Source: CAYURP01 sp964447175 (GTDB lineage Bacteria > Zixibacteria > MSB-5A5 > SM23-73-2). From it: a stretch of 61,049 nt of DNA. Location: NCBI GenBank assembly GCA_964447175.1, contig CAYURP010000013.1:1-61049 (forward strand). The letters are read 5' to 3'. Shown one piece after another: positions 35,744-45,308 of this stretch; positions within the stretch are counted from its first letter, which is position 1, and each line of letters begins with the position of its first letter. The notes under the pieces are model-generated. The model did no database searches. It saw nothing but the letters and a program-made list of their open reading frames with translations, and was not told where the DNA came from. The translations under genes were made by a program, and so were the position numbers.

Positions 35744-35985
35744 TTAGCGACTTTGCAATAGCTCCCTTACAATCAATAAAAACCCAAGAAAACCATCCCG
35801 CCTTCAACAAACTGCTGAATAGGAAAATCAAGCTATTGGGAATGAGTAAATTTAAAAAAGCGGGAAACGGGATTCGAACCCATCTGAGGCCTGGATACAA
35901 CTCGTTGAGCGATGGGCTATTGCAAAGGCAGACGAAAGCTTAACAACTTTGTGATAGCCTACCATAACCATAAAAACCCAACCCC
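35744..35985. repeat. Direct and inverted repeats around the left tRNA-derived site
   Basis: A segment of about 42 bases from 35744 (TTAGCGACTTTGCAATAGC ... TAAAAACCCA) recurs imperfectly from about 35940. CTTTGCAATAG (35751-35761) occurs inverted and perfect as CTATTGCAAAG (35917-35927), with a related copy at 35947. Three related sites around a recombination-type repeat could be arm-type binding sites. The rest of 35623-36475 holds the 39-bp repeat, one terminator and no gene. Confidence 0.45.
35843..35881. repeat. 39-bp copy of tRNA-Gly 3' end and flank (attachment-site-like)
   Basis: Identical in 38 of 39 positions to 40354-40392. It includes the last 21 bases of tRNA-Gly on the minus strand plus about 18 bases beyond the tRNA 3' end. 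After the repeat the sequence is unrelated to the tRNA, apart from a CCCATC/GATGGG stem. Confidence 0.75.
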
Positions 35986-36014
35986 AATTGAAACAAAATT
36001 GAAACAGTAAATTG

Positions 36015-36045
36015 GGGGTGGCATGCGGGCTACTACCCCTTTTTT
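36015..36045 (+). terminator. Terminator-like hairpin upstream of the papain-like gene
   Basis: GGGGTGG (36015-36021) pairs with CTACCCC (36033-36039), with one G-T pair, followed by six T. No gene ends close before it, so it may end a small RNA or read-through from the DUF169 gene. Confidence 0.55.
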
Positions 36046-36475
36046 GTATTACAGAGTTGATGTTTCATTTTTGTTTCAAATAAATGGTTTTCATCTTTTA
36101 TTCACTCCCCCTGGACCTCTGTCTAAAAACAGCACAATTGGTCATGAGAAGTTGATCTCTCTCAGATTTCGTTGTCAATACTCCGATATATTCTAAAGAG
36201 AGAAAAGCTGGGGTAACCAAAGTTAAAAACCTTGGCAGGTGAAATTCTTTCGAAGCTGAGAAAATTATGCTCTTTGACTTGATCTGTACAACTCTTTACG
36301 TTCACGTCGTTTATTGTACATCTGTGATATGGGTAGTAGACAGATTTCAATGTGCACTCTAAACTTCCGGGTTGCTATCCTGAGTTTGTCTACAAAGGCA
36401 GTCGATTCCCCTTTTGCCGAAGTTACTTTGTCATCGAGCATAACTGCCAATTAATTTAGGCTGGAGACGGACATA

Positions 36476-39400
36476 ATGAAACGAAAGAAAACACTCAGAA
36501 ACTTTATGTTAGTCTTCTCATTCTTATTCTTGATGGTAGGAATCTCCTTTGCTAAGGGGCTTTCAAGTGCCGATATCGTCGCTTTGCAAGAGCAGGGAGA
36601 GATCGAAGGGTGGACTTTCACAGTTGGTGAAAACCCTGCTACCAATTATTCGCTGGATGAGCTGTGTGGGCTGAAGGTACCAGAGAACTGGTGGGTGGAT
36701 GCCGAGTTTCACCCTTGCACTCCGAGCAAGAGCCTGCCGGAAGCATTCAGCTGGTGTGATTCGGGCGGATGTACTCCGATCAAGAATCAAGGTTCCTGTG
36801 GAAGCTGTTGGGCTTTTGGAACGGTTGGAGCGCTGGAATGCAACATCAAGCTGAAAGATGGGGTGACGGTCGATCTTTCCGAGCAATGGTTAGTCAGCTG
36901 CAACTCGGATGGTTGGGGTTGTTGGGGTGGCTGGTGGGCCCATGATTATCACCAGTGGAAGACCGACCCCTGCGGTGGAACCGGAGCCGTTCTGGAGACA
37001 AACTTCCCATACGTTGCTACCGACGTTTTGTGTAGCTGCCCTTACCCTCATGACTATCTGATCGACGATTGGGCTTTCGTTGGCAACAGTTACAGTATCC
37101 CGCCTGTGAATTCCATAAAGCAGGCCATCCTGGATTATGGTCCAGTGTCCGTTACCGTTCACGCTAACTTTGCCATGCAGGCTTATACTGGCGGGATTTT
37201 TAACGACTGTGACAGCGGTGAGGTAAATCATGCCGTGGTAGTGGTCGGCTGGGATGATAACCAGGGAACCAACGGTGTCTGGATAATGCGGAATTCTTGG
37301 GGTTCCGGTTGGGGTGAGGGTGGTTACATGCGCATCCCCTACGAATGCTCCAGCATCGGGTATGCTGCCTGCTACGTGGATTATGCAGGCACGGAGATAC
37401 TGAGGTTCAACCTTCCGGATGGCGTTCCGCGGATCATGAGTCCAGGAGAATCCATAACTATCACTGTACAGATTGAAGAAATCAATGATTCGTATGTTCC
37501 GGGGACAGGTATGCTTCATTATCGTTACGATGGTGGTGGCTATCTAACCTCGCCTTTGGTTGCTCTAGGCGGCGATCTTTATGAAGCCACATTGCCTTCA
37601 GCGGGCTGTGATGATTCACCAGAATACTATTTCAGCGCCGAAGGAGTTATCTCCGGGGTGACATACAACCCGTATGATGCTCCTGCCACTGTTTACTCTT
37701 CGCCTGTTGGAGAACTTACCACTGTTTTCGCTGACAACTTCGAGATTGATCTAGGCTGGACCGTGGAAAATGATCCCTATCTTACTGATGGCAGCTGGGA
37801 ACGTGGCGTTCCTGCTGGTGGAGGCGATCGGGGTGATCCACCCACTGATTTCGATGGATCCGGTAATTGCTATCTCACAGATAATGTAGATGACAACTCT
37901 GATGTCGATGGTGGGATTACCTGGTTGATCTCACCATCTTTCGATCTCAGCACAGGTATTGATGCTCAAGTCCATTACGCCTTGTGGTATACAAACAACT
38001 TTGGTGATGATCCTCACAACGATCTGTTCCGAGTCCACTTGTCTGACAACGATGGCCTAAGCTGGACTTTGGTTCAGACAATTGGACCTCAAACCTCCGC
38101 CGGGTGGAAACAATATAGCTTTATGGTTGGAGATTCTGTCACGCTGACTAACCAAGTGAAAGTTCGCTTTGAAGCCTCAGATCTGGGCAGTGGGTCTGTA
38201 GTGGAAGCAGGCATTGATGATTTCAGTGTTTCGCTTTTCAATTGTAGCGACTCTCCTAATGATCCGCCTATAGTCTCAGATATTCATGACTCTACCATTG
38301 CCGAGGGCGAGAGCTTTGCTTCGATCAACTTGGATGATTATGTAACCGATCCAAACGACCATGATTCAGTTATGACCTGGACTCATTGGGGTGAGGTGGA
38401 GCTGCTGGTTGATATAACTGATCGGGTGGCTACAATAGCTGCCCCCAATCCAGAGTGGAGTGGTTCCGAAACTATCTGGTTCAAAGCCTGTGACCCGGGT
38501 GGATTGTGTAGTTCTGATGGGGCAACCTTCACCATTATGGCAGTGAGTGCTCCACCTATAGTCTCTGACATAAGCGATTCTACTATTGCCGAGGGAGAGA
38601 ACTTCGCTTCGATTAACTTGGACGAGTATGTGACTGATCCAGACGACCATGATTCAGTTATGATCTGGATTCACTGGGGAGAGGTAGAGCTGCTGGTTGA
38701 TATAACTGATCGGGTGGCCACAATAACCACCCCTGATCCAGAGTGGAATGGTTCCGAGACCATCTGGTTCAAAGCCTGTGATCCAGGTGGATTATGTGAC
38801 TCCAATGAAGCCACTTTCACAGTCACAACAGTGAATGACACGCCGTTGGTTTCAGACATTCCTGATCAGACCGTCGCCTTTGGTGAAAGTTTCGCTTCCA
38901 TCAGTCTGGATAATTATGTGACTGATCCGGATGATCATGATTCGGTCATAATCTGGACCCACTGGGGTGAAAGCGAGCTATTGGTTGATATAACTGATCG
39001 AATGGCTACAATAACTGCACCCAATCCAGGCTGGGATGGTTCCGAGACCATCTGGTTCAAAGCTTGTGATCCAGGTGGATTGTGTGACTCTAACAAGGCG
39101 TCATTCACCATTACGGCATTTAATGACACACCTGTGGTCTTGAACATTCCTGATCAGACCATCGCGGAGCATGACAGCTTTGCGTCGATCACCCTGGATG
39201 ACTACGTAGAAGATCCAGATGATCATGATTCGGTCATGATCTGGACACACTGGGGTGAAAGTGAACTGCTGGTTGATGTAACTAATCGGGTGGCCACAAT
39301 AGCTACCCCCAATCCAGAGTGGGATGGTTCTGAGACCATCTGGTTCAAAGCCTGTGACCCAGGTGGATTGTGTGACTCTAACGAAGCCACTTTCATGGTT

Positions 39401-40015
39401 ACAGCAGAGAATGACACACCTGTGGTCTCAGACATTCCCAGTCAGACCGTTGCCTTTGGTGAAAGTTTCGCTTCCATCAGCCTGGATAATTATGTGACTG
39501 ATCCGGATGATCATGATTCGGTCATGATCTGGACCCACTGGGGTGAAAGCGAGCTGCTGGTTGATATAACTGATCGGGTGGCCACAATAGCCACCCCAGA
39601 TCCAGAGTGGATTGGTTTCGAGACCATCTGGTTCAAAGCCTGTGATCCAGGTGGATTGTGTGACTCTAACAAGGCAACCTTCACCGTCCAGCTGTCAACA
39701 GACATTGCCGATGAAGACTCCTCGGTGTCAAGATCTGCTGACTTCCTTTTGAGTCAAAATCACCCAAATCCATTCAATTTGAAGACCAGTATCAACTATA
39801 GTGTATCAATGCCTGGTAAGATCAGGTTGACAATTTATGATCTTTTAGGCAGACGAGTAAAGACGTTGACAGATTACCACCAAACACCGGGACAAAAATC
39901 CTTCGATTGGGACGGGACGGACGACGAAGGTAACGCAGTGGCCAGTGGGATTTACTTCTATAGAATCGAGGCAGGAGCATTCACGGACTCAAAGAAGATG
40001 GTAATACTGAAGTGA
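36476..40015 (+). CDS. Secreted papain-like protease with five tandem repeats and type IX-style tail
   Basis: 1179 residues. A signal peptide (1-26) is followed by a C1A papain domain with Gln105 and Cys111 in NQGSCGSCWAFG, His252 in VNHAVVVVGWD and Asn273 in RNSWGSGWGEGGY. A domain with jelly-roll character lies at about 415-590. Five near-identical repeats of 96 residues follow (595-1075), each with AEGESFASI-type and ETIWFKACDPGGLC blocks. The last 85 residues, with NHPNPFN and GIYFYRIEAG, form the FlgD-like C-terminal domain common in secreted proteins of FCB-group bacteria. It lacks the dockerin tag of its neighbours. It is the only gene between the two tRNA-Gly-derived repeats. Confidence 0.93.
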   Translation: MKRKKTLRNFMLVFSFLFLMVGISFAKGLSSADIVALQEQGEIEGWTFTVGENPATNYSLDELCGLKVPENWWVDAEFHPCTPSKSLPEAFSWCDSGGCTPIKNQGSCGSCWAFGTVGALECNIKLKDGVTVDLSEQWLVSCNSDGWGCWGGWWAHDYHQWKTDPCGGTGAVLETNFPYVATDVLCSCPYPHDYLIDDWAFVGNSYSIPPVNSIKQAILDYGPVSVTVHANFAMQAYTGGIFNDCDSGEVNHAVVVVGWDDNQGTNGVWIMRNSWGSGWGEGGYMRIPYECSSIGYAACYVDYAGTEILRFNLPDGVPRIMSPGESITITVQIEEINDSYVPGTGMLHYRYDGGGYLTSPLVALGGDLYEATLPSAGCDDSPEYYFSAEGVISGVTYNPYDAPATVYSSPVGELTTVFADNFEIDLGWTVENDPYLTDGSWERGVPAGGGDRGDPPTDFDGSGNCYLTDNVDDNSDVDGGITWLISPSFDLSTGIDAQVHYALWYTNNFGDDPHNDLFRVHLSDNDGLSWTLVQTIGPQTSAGWKQYSFMVGDSVTLTNQVKVRFEASDLGSGSVVEAGIDDFSVSLFNCSDSPNDPPIVSDIHDSTIAEGESFASINLDDYVTDPNDHDSVMTWTHWGEVELLVDITDRVATIAAPNPEWSGSETIWFKACDPGGLCSSDGATFTIMAVSAPPIVSDISDSTIAEGENFASINLDEYVTDPDDHDSVMIWIHWGEVELLVDITDRVATITTPDPEWNGSETIWFKACDPGGLCDSNEATFTVTTVNDTPLVSDIPDQTVAFGESFASISLDNYVTDPDDHDSVIIWTHWGESELLVDITDRMATITAPNPGWDGSETIWFKACDPGGLCDSNKASFTITAFNDTPVVLNIPDQTIAEHDSFASITLDDYVEDPDDHDSVMIWTHWGESELLVDVTNRVATIATPNPEWDGSETIWFKACDPGGLCDSNEATFMVTAENDTPVVSDIPSQTVAFGESFASISLDNYVTDPDDHDSVMIWTHWGESELLVDITDRVATIATPDPEWIGFETIWFKACDPGGLCDSNKATFTVQLSTDIADEDSSVSRSADFLLSQNHPNPFNLKTSINYSVSMPGKIRLTIYDLLGRRVKTLTDYHQTPGQKSFDWDGTDDEGNAVASGIYFYRIEAGAFTDSKKMVILK
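38260..39700 (+). repeat. Five tandem 288-bp coding repeats
   Basis: Boundaries recur at about 38260, 38548, 38836, 39124 and 39412, exactly 288 bases (96 codons) apart. The copies share long runs such as GTTGATATAACTGATCGGGT, and copies 3 and 5 are especially close. Conservation at DNA level points to recent duplication or gene conversion. Confidence 0.9.
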
Positions 40016-40116
40016 TCCTGGTACGAGATTTTCTTGGACGCGAGCCCAAGTGGTAGTCAGCTCGCTGAGATTTCTCATCGGGGGCAAAAAGAACTGGTGG
40101 CCAGGATTCTTCGTTC

Positions 40117-40230
40117 TGTCAGGTCTTTTCTGCTTTAGTGGGTGTGACCTGACAGCCTGTAGCTTGTAGATCAGGAGCTCCATACTCCTGACTTCTTTTG
40201 GTGTCAGGTGCCAGGGTACCTGACCTACCC
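40117..40230. repeat. Cluster of three intergenic hairpins
   Basis: TGTCAGGTC/GACCTGACA (40117-40154), TCAGGAG/CTCCTGA (40171-40191) and GTCAGGT/ACCTGAC (40203-40224). The last is followed by CTACCC. The arms of the first and third share GTCAGGT. The rest of 40016-40369 has no gene. Confidence 0.6.
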
Positions 40231-40353
40231 ATTGAGGAATTGGAATTCATCAGCCAAAATATCGGTGGTGGAAATCCCCGAAACGGGTCTTGACGACAAT
40301 TCCACCACTAACAAAGAAATAAATGATTAGAAAAATGATAGAGATTTTAATAG

Positions 40354-40392
40354 TGAGCAAATTTAAAAAAGCGGGAAACGGGATTCGAACCC
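40354..40392. repeat. 39-bp direct repeat at the tRNA-Gly 3' end (right attachment-like site)
   Basis: The partner of 35843-35881 (38 of 39 identical). It covers the tRNA 3' end and its immediate downstream flank, so the tRNA gene itself stays intact on this side. This is the usual arrangement after site-specific integration into a tRNA. Confidence 0.75.
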
Positions 40393-40443
40393 GCGACATT
40401 CACCTTGGCAAGGTGATGCTCTAGCCAGCTGAGCTATTCCCGC
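40370..40443 (-). tRNA. tRNA-Gly (GCC)
   Basis: The minus strand reads GCGGGAATAGCTCAGC... with acceptor stem GCGGGAA/TTCCCGC, anticodon stem TCACC/GGTGA around TTGCCAA (anticodon GCC) and T arm GCGGGTTCGAATCCCGT. The discriminator base is T and CCA is not encoded. A T run follows immediately. Confidence 0.97.
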
Positions 40444-40611
40444 TTGTGGCTATTATATATATAAACCTTAATCTGCTTTTGTCAATAATTTTTTACACTT
40501 TTTGTTTTGCTTGACTTTTATCTTTTTCGGTTTAATTTGTTAGAAATTTGTAAGGAGTATTAGATTTTGTAATCAACTTCTATTATCTCTTAAAAGAAGG
40601 TGAGTTAAACT

Positions 40612-41031
40612 ATGCCCGTTGTCACTAAGTCCTTTAAAATTAAGACTAAAGGGAATACTGACATCCTGGATATCACTCCGGATGTGAAAAATGCTGTAAA
40701 GGATGCCAAGCTTAAAAATGGCATTGCTAATGTCTTTGTGCCTGGCTCCACAGGCGGTATTACCACTATCGAATATGAACCTGGCTTGAAAAAGGATCTT
40801 CCTGCTGCATTTGAGAGGATAGCTCCCCAGAACATTGAATACGCCCACCACCAGACCTGGGGCGACTGGAACGGACATTCTCATGTCAGATCAGCCCTTT
40901 TGGGAACCTCCTTTACCGTTCCCTTTATCAGTTCTGATTTGATCCTGGGCACCTGGCAGCAAATAGTTCTGATAGATTTCGATACCCATCCCAGAACCAG
41001 GGAGATCATAGTACAATTGGTTGGTGAGTAG
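40612..41031 (+). CDS. yjbQ: YjbQ/UPF0047 family protein
   Basis: 139 residues. The family signature HSHVRSALLGTSFTVPF and the STGGITTIEYEPGL and TWQQIVLIDFD blocks are present. Members have been linked to a secondary thiamine-phosphate synthase activity, though the physiological role is unsettled. AGAAGGTGAG precedes the ATG. It is followed after 35 bases by mtnA on the same strand, so they may share a transcript. Confidence 0.93.
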   Translation: MPVVTKSFKIKTKGNTDILDITPDVKNAVKDAKLKNGIANVFVPGSTGGITTIEYEPGLKKDLPAAFERIAPQNIEYAHHQTWGDWNGHSHVRSALLGTSFTVPFISSDLILGTWQQIVLIDFDTHPRTREIIVQLVGE

Positions 41032-41066
41032 ATTTGGTAAGTAATTATAAACAAGCGCGATAGCGA

Positions 41067-42101
41067 ATGGAAGTAAAGCTAAACTTTAAGACATTAGAGT
41101 GGATAGACAGTAAATTAAGACTTCTGGATCAGACTAAACTTCCTGAGAAGTTGGTATACATAGATTGTGAGGATTTTAAATCAGTAGCTTCAGCCATTAA
41201 GACCTTGCAGGTGAGAGGTGCTCCGGCAATTGGCATTGCTGCTGCATATGGGGTGGTCCTGGGGATGTTAAATAGAACCTACAGGACACAAATCGAATAT
41301 AAAATCCGTTTAGAGGAAGTAGTCTCCGAGTTGAAAAGGACCAGGCCCACTGCGGTTAACCTTTTCTGGGCTTTGGAAAAAATGAGAAAACTGGTGGATA
41401 ATACTAATGAAAAGAATTTTGAGAATCTGAACCAGCTTTTGCTTAAAGAGGCTCTGTTAATCCACGAAGAGGATAAGATAATGTGTAAAAAAATTGGCCA
41501 AAACGGAGCTACTCTTTTAAAGGACAATGATACGGTTTTAACTCACTGCAATGCAGGCGCCTTAGCTACCGGAGGGATCGGAACAGCTTTGGGGGTTATC
41601 TATACTGCTGTATCAAAAGGGAAAAAAATAAAAGTTTTTACAGACGAGACCAGACCTGTTTTGCAAGGCGCCAGGTTAACTGCCTGGGAGCTTAAACAGC
41701 AGGGCATAGATTTCACCCTGATCTGTGACAACACCGCTGCCTGGGCTATGCGAAAAAAGTCGATAAACGCGGTTATAGTGGGAGCAGATAGGATTGCTAA
41801 GAATTTGGATACAGCTAATAAGATAGGGACATATAATCTGGCAGTTTTAGCCAAAGCTCACAACATACCTTTTTACGTTGCAGCTCCCAGTTCTTCATTT
41901 GATCTCTCAATTGAGGATGGTGATAAGATCAAAATCGAGGAACGCTCCTCAGAAGAGGTCACAAACTGGATGAACAGAAAAACCGCACCTGATGGAACAA
42001 AAGTCTTCTCCCCTGCTTTTGATGTCACCCCAGTGGAATTAATAACCGCAGTTATAACCGAAAAGGGAATCCAAAAAGGTAAAAGAGTAAATCAGGATTA
42101 A
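41067..42101 (+). CDS. mtnA: Methylthioribose-1-phosphate isomerase
   Basis: 344 residues of the eIF2B-alpha-like family. The RGAPAIGIAAAYG block, LTHCNAGALATGGIGTALGV with its catalytic Cys, and ETRPVLQGARLTAWEL and GADRIAKNLDTANKIGTYN are as expected. It converts 5-methylthioribose 1-phosphate to the ribulose form in methionine salvage. No other salvage gene is nearby, so it may serve the DHAP shunt or a partial pathway. Confidence 0.94.
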   Translation: MEVKLNFKTLEWIDSKLRLLDQTKLPEKLVYIDCEDFKSVASAIKTLQVRGAPAIGIAAAYGVVLGMLNRTYRTQIEYKIRLEEVVSELKRTRPTAVNLFWALEKMRKLVDNTNEKNFENLNQLLLKEALLIHEEDKIMCKKIGQNGATLLKDNDTVLTHCNAGALATGGIGTALGVIYTAVSKGKKIKVFTDETRPVLQGARLTAWELKQQGIDFTLICDNTAAWAMRKKSINAVIVGADRIAKNLDTANKIGTYNLAVLAKAHNIPFYVAAPSSSFDLSIEDGDKIKIEERSSEEVTNWMNRKTAPDGTKVFSPAFDVTPVELITAVITEKGIQKGKRVNQD

Positions 42102-42259
42102 TCATAAAGTATATCTTTATATTTTGGTTGAGGAATTGTCATTAAGACCCTTCGGGGAATTCCTCAACCGAAGATCTTCTCGATGTTGAAATTTTATTCG
42201 GCAACACAATTTGAAAGGAAACACCGTTTATGTATCACTGTTGTTTTCCAGCTAAAAGT

Positions 42260-42360
42260 GGTATTATCACAGGTTGGGACAATCTGTGATACCTTTATGT
42301 GGGACAGGCTTTTTGACCTGTCCAGGACAGACAGAAATGTCTGTCCTACCTACAAGGTAG
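42260..42360. repeat. Run of four intergenic hairpins
   Basis: In order: TATCACAG/CTGTGATA (42265-42291), GGACAGG/CCTGTCC (42302-42323), AGGACAGACA-GAAA-TGTCTGTCCT (42324-42347, 10 bp with a tetraloop) and CTACC/GGTAG (42346-42360). The third runs into ACCTAC. No gene lies in 42102-42490. Confidence 0.65.
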
Positions 42361-42434
42361 TAAAAATAAAATTCCACCACCAACCAAGGGATTCTATTTA
42401 TCTAACTACTAAGAACTAATCACCATAAACTAAA

Positions 42435-42458
42435 GGGACGGAGATATATCTCCGTCCC
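42435..42458 (-). terminator. Palindrome at the 3' end of the second gingipain-type gene
   Basis: GGGACGGAGA and TCTCCGTCCC form a perfect 10-bp stem around TATA, 33 bases after the stop. On the minus strand it is followed by TTTAGTTTATGG, a weak T tail. Confidence 0.6.
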
Positions 42459-42490
42459 GTAATTCACCCTATAAAATTAAAAAACATCTT

Positions 42491-45266
42491 TTAACAGGGT
42501 GGAGGTCCGCCTCTGAACAGGTAATTGATCAGATAAACCACGTCCTCGATTTTCACTTCACCATCACAATCTGCATCTCCAGACTCAAGTGGATCCGGAG
42601 CTGTCCCACTTTTCAACAGATAATTAACCAGATAAACCACATCGGCAATGGTTACCTCTTTGTCTCCGTTTGCATCACCCCGCTTAAAAAGGGTCGAGGT
42701 ATCTGTGGCAGCATACTCGTCACTGTATTGAGATAATCCCTCCTCGGTGCAGTATGACCAAACCTGATAATAGTAATGGTGTAGAGGTTCCAGCCCTGAA
42801 TCTTCAAATTCAGTTCCATCAGTGTTGTATATCTCTATTCCCTCCCCTTTGGACCAGCCCAGGCTGTCATTTCTTTCTATGATTATACTATCTGCTGATT
42901 CAGGTTTATTCCAGGAAAGATCTATAGTACTGCAGCTGGTTGCCTCTATAGTGAATTCAGTTGGTGGAAGGGGTTTGGTCAAAAACGTCATCTCCTCACC
43001 TCTGGTCTCACCTAAACTGTTATTTGCTTTGGTGTTGAAATAGTATAGCTCTCCCTGAAACAGGTCGGTAAGCTCATGGTAGAATTCCGAATCGCTTGCT
43101 ATTACTCCCAGAGATTCGCTGTATGCGTATGGTTCACCGGAGTTAGTGTCCCACAAAAGCCAGCAGGTGGTTTCGAAACCCCCATCGCTTTCCAGATAAC
43201 CATGGATAATGGCTGTGGACTCCTCCACATCCGTAGCCGGAAGGGTAATAACAAATGCACTGGACACACTGGCATCGCCCTCATAGGGAATATAGTTAAG
43301 TTTGGTTACGGTCACATACATGGTTCCCAATGTGGAAGGTGAAGGATTAAGGCTTACATCTCCACTGGCATTGGTATACCCTCTCTCATAGACCTCACCT
43401 TCTTTCCACAGACAGACATAAGCTGATTCCACAGACGTGTGGGTAGTTGAATCCTCAACGTGAACCAGAAATGATGAGGCTCCTATTGGAAGGTTAGGAG
43501 AAAAGGTTACAGCGAAACTGTCTGGTTCATCTGTCCATATGGGCATGGCCGGATCACCTAAAAGGTTGAATGTCCACTCACAGTGCCTTTTCAGACCCTG
43601 ATCCGGAAAAGAAGTGCTGAAATTGTGTTTGCTATCCACCAGGGTTTGACCCAGATCATACTTACCCCGGGTAAACAGTCCCTTCCACCACTCCAAATCC
43701 AGCTTACCGGATAAGGACTGGGGGTCACCCACATATCCCCAGCCGGAACGAGTGTTTCTGGTGAATGCAACTCCTGCCTGATTGGGATTGTAGATCACAA
43801 AATGTTCGGAGATACAATCATTATAATCCATACCATTAGGATCACAGCCCAAGGAGACTATCACGGATAGCTGATCGTTGTTTGTCAAAGCATCCACATG
43901 CGAGTTGGATATACCCCAGCCATGGTTAATATCGCCCGTGCCCATATATGTAAAATAACAGTGATCCGCATGATTAACCAGGTTTTGACCAGCATTAAGA
44001 TATAAGAGAAAGTTATCCCGGTGATTGCCACCGTGGCTGTCATAAACTTTATTAACGTTAAACCGTGAGGGAATATAGAAATCGATACTATTCTTCAGAT
44101 TTTCAGCATGGGTGCTGGCATCAAGATCCATGCCCAATAGTAAAACATCCAGAGGATAATCGGCTCGGGGGGGGATCTTTTTCATATTTCAAAACTTTAC
44201 TTACAAAGGTATTAATCTGAGTTGAGTTATCAGCGGTAGCTCTCCCCACAAAAACCTCATGCATCCAGTCATCATCGAAATCGGAGTAGTATTGATCGCT
44301 GGGCGTGTTCTCATCATAGTAATTTATGTATTCGAAGGGAACGTTATTATTCTCACCACCTATAAGGAAGTAAAGCGTTCCCCAGGTGGTGTTGGCATCA
44401 ATTATAAAATTGCGGATCTTCTCCTGATTGGTGCTCCCTGAGTAGTTAGCGTAAATCCAGCTGGTGGTGACCACCGTATCCTTTATTCCTTTTCTTGTAT
44501 GCCAGTTAACCAGGGTTTGATAGTACGTAGCATAAGAATCAGTGGTAATGATCACGTGATCTATTAATCCAACCGGAAGTGCACTTGTTCCTCCCCTCTC
44601 TGAGTTTTCCTTTAACCGGACATCCTCAGGATTGACCACCATGTCCCTGACCATTTTCTCATAAGTTCTTATGTTTTTCTCTGAGACGTTGGGCGAAAGA
44701 TAATCTCCACACTGGTAACCATCCACCCCTTCGATGGTCAGGGTCAGGGAACTATAAAACACTACTTTCCTCTCAGCTGGAACATATTGCACAGGATAAA
44801 TCAAAACGTGAGCTATGCTCTGTCCCGCCAAATCGCTTTGATAAACAAGCTCCACTGTCTCAGTGGGATATGGCTGGGTGGAGGTATAGATATTTTCATC
44901 CAGTTCCACGAAATTCGTGTCCGGGGAACCAATTCTTATTGGGGGTTGAGCTGGAAAGATATTATATTCTCCTTCGATCTCCTGGATTTGGGTATCAGTG
45001 ACATAGACCCTTTTCACTTCCATTCCACCAGGGATAGCTATTCTCAACTCTTTTACAGGCAACATGGGCTTGCCCGGTTCTGCCAGCCAATCACCATCCT
45101 CCAGGATCAAAATATCATACCCCATAAGCCTTTTAAATGTGAGATCCTCCAATGAGAACTCAGCCATGTAACGAATTTGATAGCCATCCTTTGATCCCAG
45201 GGGGTAGGTAAAAATTACAAAACCCAAAATTACCAAAAGCATGAACGATAGCTTTGATTTGCTCAA
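42491..45266 (-). pseudogene. Second gingipain-type (C25) protease, frameshifted at a C8 tract
   Basis: Paralogue of the 27.9-30.7-kb gene with the same domain order: signal peptide, pro-domain, C25 domain with NHADHCYFTYMGTG and SLGCDPNGMD, fibronectin-like part and two dockerin-like loops. The reading frame breaks at eight C on the coding strand (44174-44167). With seven C the sequence reads KYEKDPPRADYPLDVLL, matching the paralogue's KYEKDPPRTDYPLDVLL. The frames at 42491-44185 and 44121-45272 are therefore two halves of one gene of about 925 codons. AAGGAG touches the ATG at 45272, so the TTG at 45266 is the likelier start. A sequencing error, a true frameshift or slippage-based switching are all possible. 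Confidence 0.85.
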
Positions 45267-45308
45267 TTTCATCTCCTTATCTTTTAAGGCTAAATATTTA
45301 GATGTCAC

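Noticed and set aside
36890..37519. 209-codon minus-strand frame inside the papain-like gene
   Set aside because: It is a shadow of the protease frame, which carries the complete catalytic triad. It has no ribosome site of its own.
35882..40353. Integrase or transposase inside the tRNA-Gly-bounded segment
   Set aside because: All frames were examined. Only the papain-like protease and its shadow frames are present.
42183..42419. 78-codon plus-strand frame after mtnA
   Set aside because: It is composed mainly of the four intergenic hairpins, and its protein has no recognisable character.
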